From Wolbachia endosymbiont (group B) of Germaria angustata (GTDB taxonomy: Bacteria; Pseudomonadota; Alphaproteobacteria; Rickettsiales; Anaplasmataceae), in NCBI RefSeq assembly GCF_964026725.1, contig NZ_OZ034691.1:868001-932000 (forward strand): 64,000 nucleotides of DNA, read 5' to 3'. Positions 27,775-37,004 of the stretch are shown here, piece by piece. Made by a program: the position numbers and the translations under genes. The notes beneath the pieces were generated by a model that saw only the letters and a program-made list of their open reading frames with translations, was not told the origin of the DNA and did not search any database. Position 1 is the first letter of the stretch, and each line of letters starts with the position of its first letter.

Positions 27775-29636
27775 GGAGAGTAGACCAGTGGAACTTCCCC
27801 ACCAGTCTCTCGCAAAACTGTACGTAAACCTCTTGATTTATACAGCTTCCATTATTCAGCCTTTTGGCCTAACCCTAGTGTCCAGTGATAGAAAATATCC
27901 GGAGACCTCTTTCTCACCTTTCCTAGAAATTGTCTTGCTAGTCTTCCGTGACTCCTGAGTCTCTTATATTTCCTTTTCACCCACTTTTCTAGATGCCGCT
28001 CTATATTCTTTAGAGATTTGTATACTTCAGTTCTGTAAAATTTGCCATAGTACTGATACCAGCCTCTGACTATTGGATTTACTTTTCCTGACATCTCCTC
28101 TAATGTTATATGCGTATTTCGTAGCATTTTCCATGACCTTATGGTTGTAGTAATCTTTTTCTTGGCCTTGTTGCTAATTGCTGGGAGAAATGAGACAAAA
28201 TATTTCCCTATTTTATTTCTTGCTAACCTGGGTCTGAATGTGTAACCCAGAAAATCAAAACTTTGTTTAGGAAATCCACCACTCCTATTGTCATCCTTAC
28301 AGTACACTATCTGTGTCTTTTCAGGATGTAATTTCAACTTATACTCAGCCAATCTTTCTTCGATCATTACTTTCACAAACTCTGCCTGTTTCTCTGTTCT
28401 GCAGTGTACTATCGCATCATCCACATACCTCTCAAATGGTACCGTCGGGTAGTTCTTTTTCATCCATATATCAAACACATGATGCATGAATATATTAGAG
28501 ATGATTGGGCTAATTGAACCTCCTTGCGGAACTCCTTTATCCCTAACTACCTTACTGCCATCTGCTTGCTGAATGGGGGCTTTCATCCACCTCTCAACAT
28601 ACAGTATGACCCATTTGCAGTCTGTGTGCTTTTTGATAGCTTGCAATGCCAAGCCGTGGTCCAAATTGTCGAAAAATCCAGATATATCAAGATCTATCGT
28701 CCAATCGTACCTCCAGCATCTTTTACGAGCTGTATCTACCGCATCCAGTGCAGACTTATTTGGTCTATAACCATATGAATCCTCATGAAATTTTGGTTCT
28801 ACCAGCGGCTCTAGATACATAGCAGCAGCCGTTTGCCCTATCCTGTCGAATACTGAAGGAACACATAAAATTCTTTGCCCTCCTGTATCTTTTGGTATCA
28901 CAACAGCTTTTACCGGCTCTGGAAAATAACTTCCGGATGACATCCTATTCCATAGTTTGTACAGATTATCTTTTAGATTTTCTTCAACCTTTGTTATCGA
29001 AACCTCATCCACACCAGCAGCACCTTTATTTTTCGATACTTGTTTATAAGCTCTCCAAATAAGTTGCTTTGATATATCAAAAGACTTTGTTTTACTCATT
29101 AACTCCTCCCTTTCGGTTGATAAATCATTAAAACTAAATAACTCAGCCCCTTCTCTCGATTTCCATTACAGAAACTTCTTCACTACTACGAGCTGATCCG
29201 CCCCTGTTTTTCGCATCGGTACTCTCATCCTTAGAGTTTAGCTCCTTGGATTTCTCCCTTATCATCGAAACGACAGGTTCCCGTAGTTCCACACAATAGC
29301 CTGAAATGGATTCATGCCACCTTTATGCCGGACGCCATCTATCCAGTAAACAAGCTCCCGATAGATTTATCCCAGGTTACAAACGACCCCCTGGTTTTGA
29401 CGTCATTTAAAAGGTTTCGACACTTCATCAGTGGTTCACTTTCGTTCATCTCTCTATTCCTTACATGACATATAATTATGCCTTTTCCATAACGCTCACT
29501 ACCTTACCAAAGCAGCTTATGGTTGTTTGAAGCCTGCTCTTGTAAACCGGCTCCGAGGGACCTACCCTCATCTACTGTGCAGCTTTTGCACTTAGTTTGC
29601 TCTTACTTGAACATTCTTTGTATCTCTACGGCACAC
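27775..29636 (-). mobile_element. Group II intron, 1862 bp, inserted in the ankyrin gene
   Basis: On the minus strand the element opens with GTGTGCCG, matching the conserved GUGYG 5' end. About 530 nt of structured leader (domains I-III and part of IV) precede the reverse-transcriptase gene. After that gene, a domain V hairpin is visible (AGCTGTATAAATC, AAGA tetraloop, GGTTTACGTACAGTTT, about 27806-27850). A domain VI stem then pairs GAGAG-AC-TGGTGG with CCACTGGT-CTA-CTCTC, leaving a bulged A at 27781, seven nt from the end. The 3' boundary is set by the restored ankyrin frame; it ends CC rather than the usual AY, so it could be off by one or two bases. Confidence 0.88.
27852..29099 (-). CDS. 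ltrA: Group II intron reverse transcriptase/maturase, 415 aa
   Basis: The protein carries the RT0-RT7 blocks (KNKGAAGVDEVS, VVIPKDTGGQRILCVPSVFDRI, DSYGYRPNKSALDAV, DLDISGFFDNLDH, GVPQGGSISPIISN, FERYVDDAIVH with the catalytic YVDD). A maturase X domain follows (KVNPIVRGWYQYYGKFY) with a basic C-terminus. No HNH endonuclease domain is present, so any mobility would depend on endonuclease-independent target priming. The ATG is preceded by a strong GGGAGGAG ribosome site. The frame is intact, so the intron may still be active. The gene symbol is the generic one for this family. Confidence 0.95.
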   Translation of the reverse strand: MSKTKSFDISKQLIWRAYKQVSKNKGAAGVDEVSITKVEENLKDNLYKLWNRMSSGSYFPEPVKAVVIPKDTGGQRILCVPSVFDRIGQTAAAMYLEPLVEPKFHEDSYGYRPNKSALDAVDTARKRCWRYDWTIDLDISGFFDNLDHGLALQAIKKHTDCKWVILYVERWMKAPIQQADGSKVVRDKGVPQGGSISPIISNIFMHHVFDIWMKKNYPTVPFERYVDDAIVHCRTEKQAEFVKVMIEERLAEYKLKLHPEKTQIVYCKDDNRSGGFPKQSFDFLGYTFRPRLARNKIGKYFVSFLPAISNKAKKKITTTIRSWKMLRNTHITLEEMSGKVNPIVRGWYQYYGKFYRTEVYKSLKNIERHLEKWVKRKYKRLRSHGRLARQFLGKVRKRSPDIFYHWTLGLGQKAE

Positions 29637-29739
29637 CATCTGCACCAAACTTTATTAGCAGCTCTGTAGCTTCAATATCACCTCCCTGAATTGCATCTCG
29701 TAGAGAAGGAGATTCATCTTTTTCTATTTCCCCTGTCAT
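29637..29739 (-). pseudogene. Ankyrin-repeat protein, exon 1 (N-terminal 34 codons)
   Basis: The minus strand opens at an ATG (29739) and reads MTGEIEKDESPSLRDAIQ, then GGDIEATELLIKFGAD, a typical first ankyrin helix pair, before running into the group II intron at 29636. The last base (G, 29637) is the first base of a split valine codon completed by exon 2 at 27774. The upstream DNA is AT-rich; no clear promoter was identified. Confidence 0.85.
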
Positions 29740-29856
29740 ACGAAATTAAGAACATAACAATTCATATATTATTAAGAATTATTATTAATTTTTTATTAAA
29801 ATAATATTAAGAACAGCTAAAAATCTTTAATTTTTATTAAAAATTTAACACCCATC

Positions 29857-29890
29857 AATGATTACATAAGCATTTGCTTATGTAATCATT
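29857..29890. promoter_or_regulatory. Perfect 15-bp palindrome between the ankyrin gene and psd
   Basis: AATGATTACATAAGC (29857-29871) pairs exactly with GCTTATGTAATCATT (29876-29890) around ATTT. No T-run follows on either strand, so it is not a standard terminator. It lies between divergent promoters, 118 bp upstream of the ankyrin start and 85 bp upstream of psd, where a symmetric regulator-binding site would be expected. Confidence 0.55.
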
Positions 29891-29974
29891 CCAAAAATGA
29901 AGCAGTGAAAAAAAAGCTTTTCATGAGAAATTATAAATGATAAATTGTTAATAATGAATTATTGAGAATAAATT

Positions 29975-30658
29975 ATGTGCTTTGGTTTGCCTAATATAAA
30001 CAGAGAAGGTTATTTATTTATAGTTGTTTCCTTTATCGTAACATGTATAGCATTCTCTATATCTTGTGGAGCTGGAATTACTTGCTTATTTCCAACGTTA
30101 TTATGTACCTATTTTTTTCGTGATCCAGCAAGAGCTGTACCAAACAATAAGGACTTTATATTAAGCCCTGCTGATGGTGTAATTTCAAAGATAGAAGAAA
30201 TTAGTTACTCTTTATCAGAAGAGAATGAAGAAGAAAAGAAGTTTACGCTTGTTAGCATATTTCTAAGTGTTTTGAATGTCCACGTTAATCGTATACCAAT
30301 ATCTGGTACAATAAAGGAAATGAGTTATAAAAAAGGCAAGTTTGTTTCCGCAATAAGCAATAGGTCTAGTAATGAGAATGAAAAGCAGGTTATTGCGATT
30401 GAATATGAGAAGGGAAAAGAAATCATTGTAGAGCAAATAGCTGGATTTATCGCACGCCGCATTGTTTGTAATTTGAGGACATCTCAGAGCGTAAAAGCAG
30501 GTGAAAGATTTGGAATTATAAGATTTGGTAGCAGAGTAAATATTTATATTCCTATTGGTACAGAAGTAAGAGTTTCAGAAGGGCAAACTGTTATTGGCGG
30601 TGAGACAGTTATAGCAGATTTTAATAAACAAGAGAAGCTTACTTTTGATGTTATATGA
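29975..30658 (+). CDS. psd: Phosphatidylserine decarboxylase proenzyme
   Basis: Psd decarboxylates phosphatidylserine to phosphatidylethanolamine at the inner membrane. The 227 residues are the short (PSD-A type) form. Two N-terminal hydrophobic stretches (12-30 and 33-47) anchor it. Conserved segments are [22 protein letters not shown] and [11 protein letters not shown]. Self-cleavage to give the pyruvoyl cofactor is expected at G185-S186 in RFGSRV. The stop codon overlaps the start of pssA by four bases (ATGA), so the two steps of phosphatidylethanolamine synthesis are co-translated. Confidence 0.96.
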   Translation: MCFGLPNINREGYLFIVVSFIVTCIAFSISCGAGITCLFPTLLCTYFFRDPARAVPNNKDFILSPADGVISKIEEISYSLSEENEEEKKFTLVSIFLSVLNVHVNRIPISGTIKEMSYKKGKFVSAISNRSSNENEKQVIAIEYEKGKEIIVEQIAGFIARRIVCNLRTSQSVKAGERFGIIRFGSRVNIYIPIGTEVRVSEGQTVIGGETVIADFNKQEKLTFDVI

Positions 30659-31440
30659 ATAACGATGAAAGTAACAGTAAATTTTTACCTATTACCAAGT
30701 TATTCCCAAACTTTATAACCTTATTAGGTTTATGTGCTGGCCTTACTTCACTTAAATTCACATTTAATGAACAATGGGAATTTTCAGCAATTTTTATTAT
30801 CATTGCAGCAATAATAGATGGAATGGACGGCAGGATAGCCAGAATTTTAAAATCAACTAGCGATTTTGGAGCACAACTCGATTCTTTTGCAGATTTTCTA
30901 AATTTTGGTTCAGCACCTGCTTTTCTTTTATATTTTTGGAAGTTAAATGAAATTAAAGTTATAGGATGGATTTTAGTAATGATATATGTAATCTGCATAT
31001 CAATAAGACTTGCAAGATTCAATGTTTCGCTACATTTAGAGCAATTATACTGGAAAAAATTTTTCTTTTCTGGTGTTCCAGCTCCTGTATGCGCTTTACT
31101 TGTTCTGTTTCCAATAATTATTACCTTTCAATCTCATGAAAGTGAATATTTACTTCTTATAGAGCAATTTTTTAACGTAAAGAATACAGCTTGTTACTTT
31201 TTGGCCATTTCATTTTTTTCGATAAGTCATATTCCAACTTTCTCTGCAAAATACATTTATGTTCCTAAAAGTTTATCTTATATATTTGTGTCATTTTTTG
31301 GAATATTGATCATATTTTTTATAAGTAAGCCCTGGATAACACTACCAATTTTAGGTGCAGTTTATATCTTGACTATTCCAATAAGTATCGGACTTTATAT
31401 ACATTACGCATATAAAACTAGTCAGCTATATAAAAAATAG
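30655..31440 (+). CDS. pssA: CDP-diacylglycerol-serine O-phosphatidyltransferase
   Basis: PssA joins serine to CDP-diacylglycerol to make phosphatidylserine, the substrate of the overlapping psd gene. The 261 residues hold about eight membrane helices. The CDP-alcohol phosphotransferase motif DGxxAR(x8)GxxxDxxxD is present as [26 protein letters not shown]. Start and psd stop overlap as ATGA. The following symporter gene begins at or within nine bases of the pssA stop, so the operon may extend to 34252. Confidence 0.96.
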   Translation: MNNDESNSKFLPITKLFPNFITLLGLCAGLTSLKFTFNEQWEFSAIFIIIAAIIDGMDGRIARILKSTSDFGAQLDSFADFLNFGSAPAFLLYFWKLNEIKVIGWILVMIYVICISIRLARFNVSLHLEQLYWKKFFFSGVPAPVCALLVLFPIIITFQSHESEYLLLIEQFFNVKNTACYFLAISFFSISHIPTFSAKYIYVPKSLSYIFVSFFGILIIFFISKPWITLPILGAVYILTIPISIGLYIHYAYKTSQLYKK

Positions 31441-32783
31441 TGAGCAGCATGATTATAAAAGTAACTGATCTATTAAACTCTTTTTTATATATAAAGATAT
31501 TCAACATACCATTTATAATTATTTGGGTAATTGCAACTGGGGTTTTTTGTACGATTCGATTCAAATTCATTAACTTTAGGTTGTTCAAACATGGGATACA
31601 AACACTATTCAACCTAGAGAGCCATAATAATAACGGCATAATCACCCACATTCAGGCATTTGCAACGGTAATTTCAGGAACAGTTGGTCTTGGAACAATA
31701 TCAGGAGTTGCAATAGCTATTACAATAGGGGGGCCAAGTGCAGTTTTTTGGATGATAATTACCGGGGTACTTGGCATGTCAATAAAATTTGCTGAAGTAG
31801 TGCTTGCATTTACTCATCGCTCTGAAAACACAACTGGTGGGGCTTTTTATTATATGGAACATGGACTTGCAAAGATTGGATTTATGAAGACTGGCAAATT
31901 CCTTGCATTTATCTACGCAGTTATGCTGCTTGTTGCAATGATTCTAGGCGGCATACCATTTCAGGCAAATCAAATTGCAGCGTTGTCAAGTAACTTATTT
32001 GAATACAACATATCTGTTATTATCTCGCTATTTGTATTAATTGTAATACTGGGAGGAATAAAGCGAATTGCTTTAGTTGCAACAGGTTTAGGGCCGATCA
32101 TGATAATGTTATATATAGGCATGTGTATATATTTAATCTGTGTAAACGGAAATAATCTACTGAATGCTCTATCTATAATATTTCAAGATATCTTTAACAA
32201 ATCAGCTATAGGAGGTGGAGTATTGAGTGGATTAATAGCAGGGGTAAGAAGGTCAGTGTTTGCTAATGAAGCAGGTACTGGAACAGCAGCTATAGCACAT
32301 TCGATTGTAAAAGAGAAAGACCCAGTTAAAGTTGGAAGTGTTGCAATGATTGCACCATTTGTAGACACAATATTAGTCTCATTTTTGACTGGTATTGTGA
32401 TAATTATCACCGATATGCATAGCACTAATACCGTAGGTGATATTACGTTAGTTAGCTCAGCATTTTCAACAGGCTTGCCTTTATTTAGCAAGCTAGCTCT
32501 CCCGCTGATAATGTTTTCCTTTGCATTTTCCACAATAATAGCTTACTATTACTACTGTGAAGTTGCCCTAGTGTACTTATTTGGTAACAAAAAAGTACTG
32601 ATATTGCTTCAGTTTTTTATAGTAGGTTCAGTGTATATCAGCTGTATATCAAAAAATATAGAATTTATATCTTATTTAGGTGATAGCCTGTTTATGTGCC
32701 TTATGATCCCAAATGCTGTTGTGATATATCTACTGAGAAGGGAAGTTTTAAATACAATAGACTCTTATTACAAAAGGTATTAA
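31440..32783 (+). CDS. Sodium:alanine/glycine symporter (AgcS family), first copy, 447 aa
   Basis: This is a membrane importer that couples Na+ (or H+) to small neutral amino acids. It has about ten helices and the AGCS signature region TVGLGTISGVAIAITIGGPSAVFWM, with a second family block GGGVLSGLIAGVRRSVFANEAGTGTAAIAHS. The first possible start is a GTG overlapping the pssA stop (31440); an ATG at 31449 is equally likely and loses only three residues. The gene is followed after 2 bp by a second member of the same family, indicating a tandem duplication. Confidence 0.92.
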   Translation: MSSMIIKVTDLLNSFLYIKIFNIPFIIIWVIATGVFCTIRFKFINFRLFKHGIQTLFNLESHNNNGIITHIQAFATVISGTVGLGTISGVAIAITIGGPSAVFWMIITGVLGMSIKFAEVVLAFTHRSENTTGGAFYYMEHGLAKIGFMKTGKFLAFIYAVMLLVAMILGGIPFQANQIAALSSNLFEYNISVIISLFVLIVILGGIKRIALVATGLGPIMIMLYIGMCIYLICVNGNNLLNALSIIFQDIFNKSAIGGGVLSGLIAGVRRSVFANEAGTGTAAIAHSIVKEKDPVKVGSVAMIAPFVDTILVSFLTGIVIIITDMHSTNTVGDITLVSSAFSTGLPLFSKLALPLIMFSFAFSTIIAYYYYCEVALVYLFGNKKVLILLQFFIVGSVYISCISKNIEFISYLGDSLFMCLMIPNAVVIYLLRREVLNTIDSYYKRY

Positions 32784-32785
32784 AC

Positions 32786-34252
32786 ATGATTTATAGAATG
32801 CTTTATATGGTGTTATTTTGCCTACCATTTAATGATGTATACGCTGCTTCAATTTTTCATAAAAGTTATGACACTGCGTTAAATGGAGTAAGCAACTTCA
32901 TGAATGAAGTGTTGTTTTTCAAGATCTTTCACGTACCATTTATAATACTTTTATTGGCCTTTGGTTATATATTTCTAACACTACGTTTTAGATTTCTCAA
33001 CATAAGGATGTTTAAGCATGCGTTCGCTATTTTATGTGGAAAATATGACACAGATCATCATGATGGTCACATTACGCATTTTCAGGCATTTGTAACCGCG
33101 CTATCAAGCACAGTAGGCCTTGGAACTGTTGCTGGTGTTGCAATCGCAATTTCAATGGGAGGGCCAGGAGCGGTACCTTGGATGATGATTACAGGTTTTT
33201 TTGGTATGTCTACAAAATTTGCTGAAGTAACTTTAGCATTCAGACACAGAACAGAAGGCCAGGAGCAGTTATTCAGTGGTCCCTTTCAATATATAAGAAA
33301 TGGATTAGAGAAATTTGGATTTAAGAAACTTGGTATTGTCCTAGCTGCAATATATGCAGTATTTTTTATATTATCAGGTCTTGGTGGAAGTGTGGCATTT
33401 CAGACTAACCAAATGGTTTCAATATTATCTGGCTATTCAAATTGGGTAGATGGTCATCCTTGGTTTCTCTCTTCCATAATTTCTACGTTACTTGCTCTGG
33501 TAATTATCGGTGGAATAAGGAGAATAGCTAGAGTATCTTCTGCACTAGTTCCTATTATGTCACTCATATATATTTTGAGCTGTGTCACAATCATTGCATT
33601 CAATATTCACAATTTTAGCAATACATTGAAAATATTGTTTTCCAGTATGATAGACTTCAATGCTGTTGGTGGAGGAGTAGTAGGAGCATTTGTTGCTGGA
33701 ATTCAAAGGGCAATTTTTGCCAGTGAAGCAGGTGTTGGTTCTGCTGCAATTACTCACGCTGTAGCTAAAGATGAGGAGCCAGTTAGAACTGGGCTGGTTG
33801 CGATGATAGAACCATGCTTTGATACAATGTTAATTTGTTGCTTGACAGGAATAACAATAGTAATATCAGGTGCATACCAGACCGGCATTGGCGAGGGAAT
33901 ATTGATCACCCAAAAAGCATTTGAAACAGTTTCTTCTTGGTTTCCTATACTTTTAACCATCGCTGCGCCTTTGTTTGCGTTTTCCTCAGTAATTTCATTT
34001 GTATATTGTTGTGAAATGGGATGGCTGTATTTGTTTGGTGTAAAAAGTGTAGTAATATATCGTATAGCGGTGGTAGTAGTTGCATTTTTGTCAAGTTTGT
34101 CTAAAGATATAATGGCTATTGCTAATATTGGTGGGGCTTTATTCTCTTGTTTAGCACTCATCAATATGACAGCACTTATACTGTTTAGCAATCAGATTAA
34201 CAATGAAGTTCAATGTTATCTAAAAAGGCTAAGGAATAATAAAATTAATTAA
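32786..34252 (+). CDS. Sodium:alanine/glycine symporter (AgcS family), second copy, 488 aa
   Basis: The ATG at 32786 lies 2 bp after the stop of the first copy and gives a hydrophobic, signal-like N-terminus (MLYMVLFCLPFNDVYA). The family signature is present as TVGLGTVAGVAIAISMGGPGAVPWM, with GGGVVGAFVAGIQRAIFASEAGVGSAAITHA matching the first copy almost residue for residue. This protein is longer, with an extra N-terminal helix and a loop around residue 230. Divergence between the copies suggests an old duplication with different substrate preference. Amino-acid import fits an organism that also carries putA. Confidence 0.92.
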   Translation: MIYRMLYMVLFCLPFNDVYAASIFHKSYDTALNGVSNFMNEVLFFKIFHVPFIILLLAFGYIFLTLRFRFLNIRMFKHAFAILCGKYDTDHHDGHITHFQAFVTALSSTVGLGTVAGVAIAISMGGPGAVPWMMITGFFGMSTKFAEVTLAFRHRTEGQEQLFSGPFQYIRNGLEKFGFKKLGIVLAAIYAVFFILSGLGGSVAFQTNQMVSILSGYSNWVDGHPWFLSSIISTLLALVIIGGIRRIARVSSALVPIMSLIYILSCVTIIAFNIHNFSNTLKILFSSMIDFNAVGGGVVGAFVAGIQRAIFASEAGVGSAAITHAVAKDEEPVRTGLVAMIEPCFDTMLICCLTGITIVISGAYQTGIGEGILITQKAFETVSSWFPILLTIAAPLFAFSSVISFVYCCEMGWLYLFGVKSVVIYRIAVVVVAFLSSLSKDIMAIANIGGALFSCLALINMTALILFSNQINNEVQCYLKRLRNNKIN

Positions 34253-34323
34253 ATTCTGGCATATGAAGGTACAACAACAGATGTCATTCCAGTGCCATCT
34301 TCTTTTCATAGCAAAATTCCCTT

Positions 34324-34470
34324 TTGTCATCCCAGTGCGTGACACTGGGATCTATTTTGCATATAGTTCCACCGTAGTGTTATATTTTAATGTAAAATTT
34401 TATATTTATCTACTAGATTCGTTTGCGAATAAAGTTCGCTGGATCCCAGTGTCACGCACTGGGATGACAA
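34324..34470. repeat. Dispersed palindromic (MITE-like) element, 147 bp
   Basis: Left arm TTGTCATCCCAGTGCGTGAC and right arm ending GTGTCACGCACTGGGATGACAA are reverse complements over about 30 bp and enclose an 85-bp AT-rich core. It lies between the second symporter and plsY and ends 19 bp before the plsY start, so it may supply or block transcription of plsY. An additional half arm (TGTCATTCCAGTGCC) lies just upstream near 34281. Confidence 0.88.
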
Positions 34471-34489
34471 GAGAGAGGATGCTAGAATA

Positions 34490-35071
34490 ATGGAGAAATA
34501 TATAATTCTTATATTATCCTACATACTAGGTTCAATACCGTTTAGCTTAATTATTGCAAAAATAAATGGTATAAATTTAAGAGAAGTAGGTTCAGGAAAC
34601 ATTGGCGCTACAAATGTTGCAAGGACAGGAAATAAATTTCTTGCTGCTATTGCGTTATTTCTGGATACCTCTAAAGGGTTTATCGCAGTTTATACAGCAC
34701 AACAATTTTGTGATAATAACGATTTTTATATATATGTATCTGCAATTTTAGCAGTTCTAGGGCATATGTTTCCTATTTGGCTAAGGTTCAATGGAGGAAA
34801 GGGGGTTGCAACAACTTTGGGAGTTTTAGTAGCACTTAACATTTCTATAGCATTAGCATTAGCATTTATATTTGTCTGGCTAATAGTATTTTTTATCTTT
34901 CGGTACTCCTCTCTTGCTTCCTTGGCTGCTAATGCAGCAGCTGTTATAGCATCTTTCTTTTTTCAAAAGGAGTTATTCCTTATACTACTCACTGTAGCGA
35001 TATTAATTTTCTTGAAGCATTACAAAAATATTGCAAATCTTCTGCAAGGCAGAGAGCATAAGTTTTTATAA
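34490..35071 (+). CDS. plsY: Glycerol-3-phosphate acyltransferase (acyl-phosphate dependent)
   Basis: PlsY transfers acyl from acyl phosphate to glycerol-3-phosphate, starting phospholipid synthesis, and is thus upstream of psd/pssA in the same pathway. The 193 residues form a small polytopic protein. The family motifs are visible: GSIPFSLIIAK near residue 15, GSGNIGATNVART, and FNGGKGVATTLG. Its 3' end overlaps the convergent 627-aa gene by six bases. Confidence 0.97.
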   Translation: MEKYIILILSYILGSIPFSLIIAKINGINLREVGSGNIGATNVARTGNKFLAAIALFLDTSKGFIAVYTAQQFCDNNDFYIYVSAILAVLGHMFPIWLRFNGGKGVATTLGVLVALNISIALALAFIFVWLIVFFIFRYSSLASLAANAAAVIASFFFQKELFLILLTVAILIFLKHYKNIANLLQGREHKFL

Positions 35072-36949
35072 GCAATGAGATGTTAAATCACTGACACTTA
35101 AACTACGAGATAAACTGCTTGATGGTATTATTTTATCTTCTTTATTTAAGATTGTAATTTTTACTCTTGTTATACTCTCTACTTCTTGAGGTATTAAAAA
35201 TTCATCTTCAATGAATCTTTGCTTCACTTCTTGTATTTTTTCATAAAGTGTGGTTACATTGCGCTTATTTTGATTATAAATATCTTTAATCTCTATCTCT
35301 AGCCTGTGTGAAGCTTCTTTTTTTAACATGTTATTTATCACTGCTTCTGTTATTGCTAGCTTTTCTTGCAGAATTTTCTTTATTTCTTCTTTATCGTCTC
35401 TGCTATTTTTACTCAGTTCCGTGTATACCCTATAACACCTTTTCTCTAGTGGTAACGTTCTTAAACTATCTAACATTCTGACCACTTGACCCTTAATAGT
35501 CTTCTTGGCTTTCAATTTTAATTCTTTCACTTCTTCTTTTATTATTTTGCTAGCTATTCTCTTAGCTTCAGTTAAAGATGAGTCCTTGAGAAAAAAATCT
35601 GTTCTAAGTAAATTTTGGTTTAAAAGCTCCAAAAAAACTTTTCCTTTGATGTTTTCGAGTTGATCGTCTAAACCATCCCCCTGTAGTTCATTTGTTATGT
35701 GCTGAGACAGCGCAAAGTGCTCTAATTTATTTAACTTTACAGAGTTAATATTTTTCATTAACGTCAGCACAATTTGTTCACTATATTGAGAAGTAAAACT
35801 CAGTAATCTTCTCATTAAAGTAATGCTTACTTCTGCAATAAAATCATCAACTATTTTTTGACTTTTATCATCTTCATAATTATTTTGGGCGTTATGCCAA
35901 GCCCTAAGAATTTCTTTACTGTTTTTCTTATTTTTTAGCCTGTCTAACATAAACTTACGTGCTTCATTTTCTGCTTCTGTAAGGAGCATTTGTCTAGGTG
36001 GTGTAAATTTAATCTCTGGATCGGAATGAATACCCTCTAATGTACTTAACATTCTGTAGATAACACCAGTAAAACATGTGTTAGGAATTCGTTCTTTTCT
36101 AGAGAAAGTTTGGCTATCTAGTAAATTTGCAATCAACGCGTCTTTTTTATTTTTTACATCTTCTCTATCTCCATCATTGCAGGCTCTAAGAACTAACAGA
36201 AGAATTTGTCCACCAGTGAAGCCAGAGCTATGTTTCTCATTACCTTTGCAAAAATCTTGCAAAAACATTACTAATTTTCCCTTATTCTCATTACTAAATG
36301 GTTGGCCATCAAGCATATGTAAGTGATTTATATATTCAATAAATTCTTTAAATCCCTCATTATTAATAGTGTCTTCAGATACTTGTTCAGTATATTTATC
36401 TTTTAATTTGTCAATATTTTTAATGATATCATTATTTAATTGATGGGGCAGTAAATGCTCATAAGTACCATCAAACTTATTTGTCATACTGCGAGTATTT
36501 TCTTTTATGCCTTCTAAAAAGAAACTTATAGCAGCTTTGAGTAACGTAAATGGATTAAAATCCTTTGGCCTTAATTCACTTTGTAATAGAATTAAAACCA
36601 TTGCAAGTGGTATTGTTGCAAGTAACGAAACGAGCAGAAAAGTAGTTGTAAAGGTTAGATATGTTACAGAAGCAAAAAATAAAAGGAAAGATGCTATCTT
36701 AATTTTATTTTTCTCAAAAAATATTTCCCAATATTCCTTTTTACTTATTTTTTCCTGCTTTGCAGCTTTTATGTCTTTATAAACGTAAAAAGTTTTTATT
36801 TCAGATCTAAAAAACAATGTGGCAAAAGATAAAAAGACATTGGCAGGATTAACTAAAATGCTTAAAGAAACAAAAGCTGCGAAGTAACTTGCTGTCTTTA
36901 ATCTGTAAGAATCCTTTCCAGGAAATTGTATTTGGGAAATACCTATCAT
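35066..36949 (-). CDS. Wolbachia-type membrane protein, 627 aa (paralogue of the 25523 gene)
   Basis: Two pairs of hydrophobic helices lie in the N-terminal 150 residues (about 20-48 and 93-140). A central helical domain follows. Its LRACND, KNKKDALIANLL and STLEGIHS landmarks match the 410-aa protein at 25523 in the same order. The C-terminal 300 residues are long charged helices with coiled-coil potential (EEIKKILQEKLAITEAV) and end in a Ser-rich tail (SSSLSRSLSVSD). There is no signal peptide. No known domain is recognised. The membrane hairpins plus coiled coil would fit a protein at the bacterial or vacuolar membrane. Confidence 0.85.
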   Translation of the reverse strand: MIGISQIQFPGKDSYRLKTASYFAAFVSLSILVNPANVFLSFATLFFRSEIKTFYVYKDIKAAKQEKISKKEYWEIFFEKNKIKIASFLLFFASVTYLTFTTTFLLVSLLATIPLAMVLILLQSELRPKDFNPFTLLKAAISFFLEGIKENTRSMTNKFDGTYEHLLPHQLNNDIIKNIDKLKDKYTEQVSEDTINNEGFKEFIEYINHLHMLDGQPFSNENKGKLVMFLQDFCKGNEKHSSGFTGGQILLLVLRACNDGDREDVKNKKDALIANLLDSQTFSRKERIPNTCFTGVIYRMLSTLEGIHSDPEIKFTPPRQMLLTEAENEARKFMLDRLKNKKNSKEILRAWHNAQNNYEDDKSQKIVDDFIAEVSITLMRRLLSFTSQYSEQIVLTLMKNINSVKLNKLEHFALSQHITNELQGDGLDDQLENIKGKVFLELLNQNLLRTDFFLKDSSLTEAKRIASKIIKEEVKELKLKAKKTIKGQVVRMLDSLRTLPLEKRCYRVYTELSKNSRDDKEEIKKILQEKLAITEAVINNMLKKEASHRLEIEIKDIYNQNKRNVTTLYEKIQEVKQRFIEDEFLIPQEVESITRVKITILNKEDKIIPSSSLSRSLSVSDLTSHCL

Positions 36950-37004
36950 AGCCTACTCTCTATAATATTATGATATTGTAGTAATAACAAATAGCCTATA
37001 GATG

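Noticed and set aside
26837-27802. An independent ankyrin gene starting at a GTG at 27802
   Set aside because: That start lies inside intron domain VI. The upstream exon at 29637-29739 and the restored GADVNA junction show that the true gene is split.
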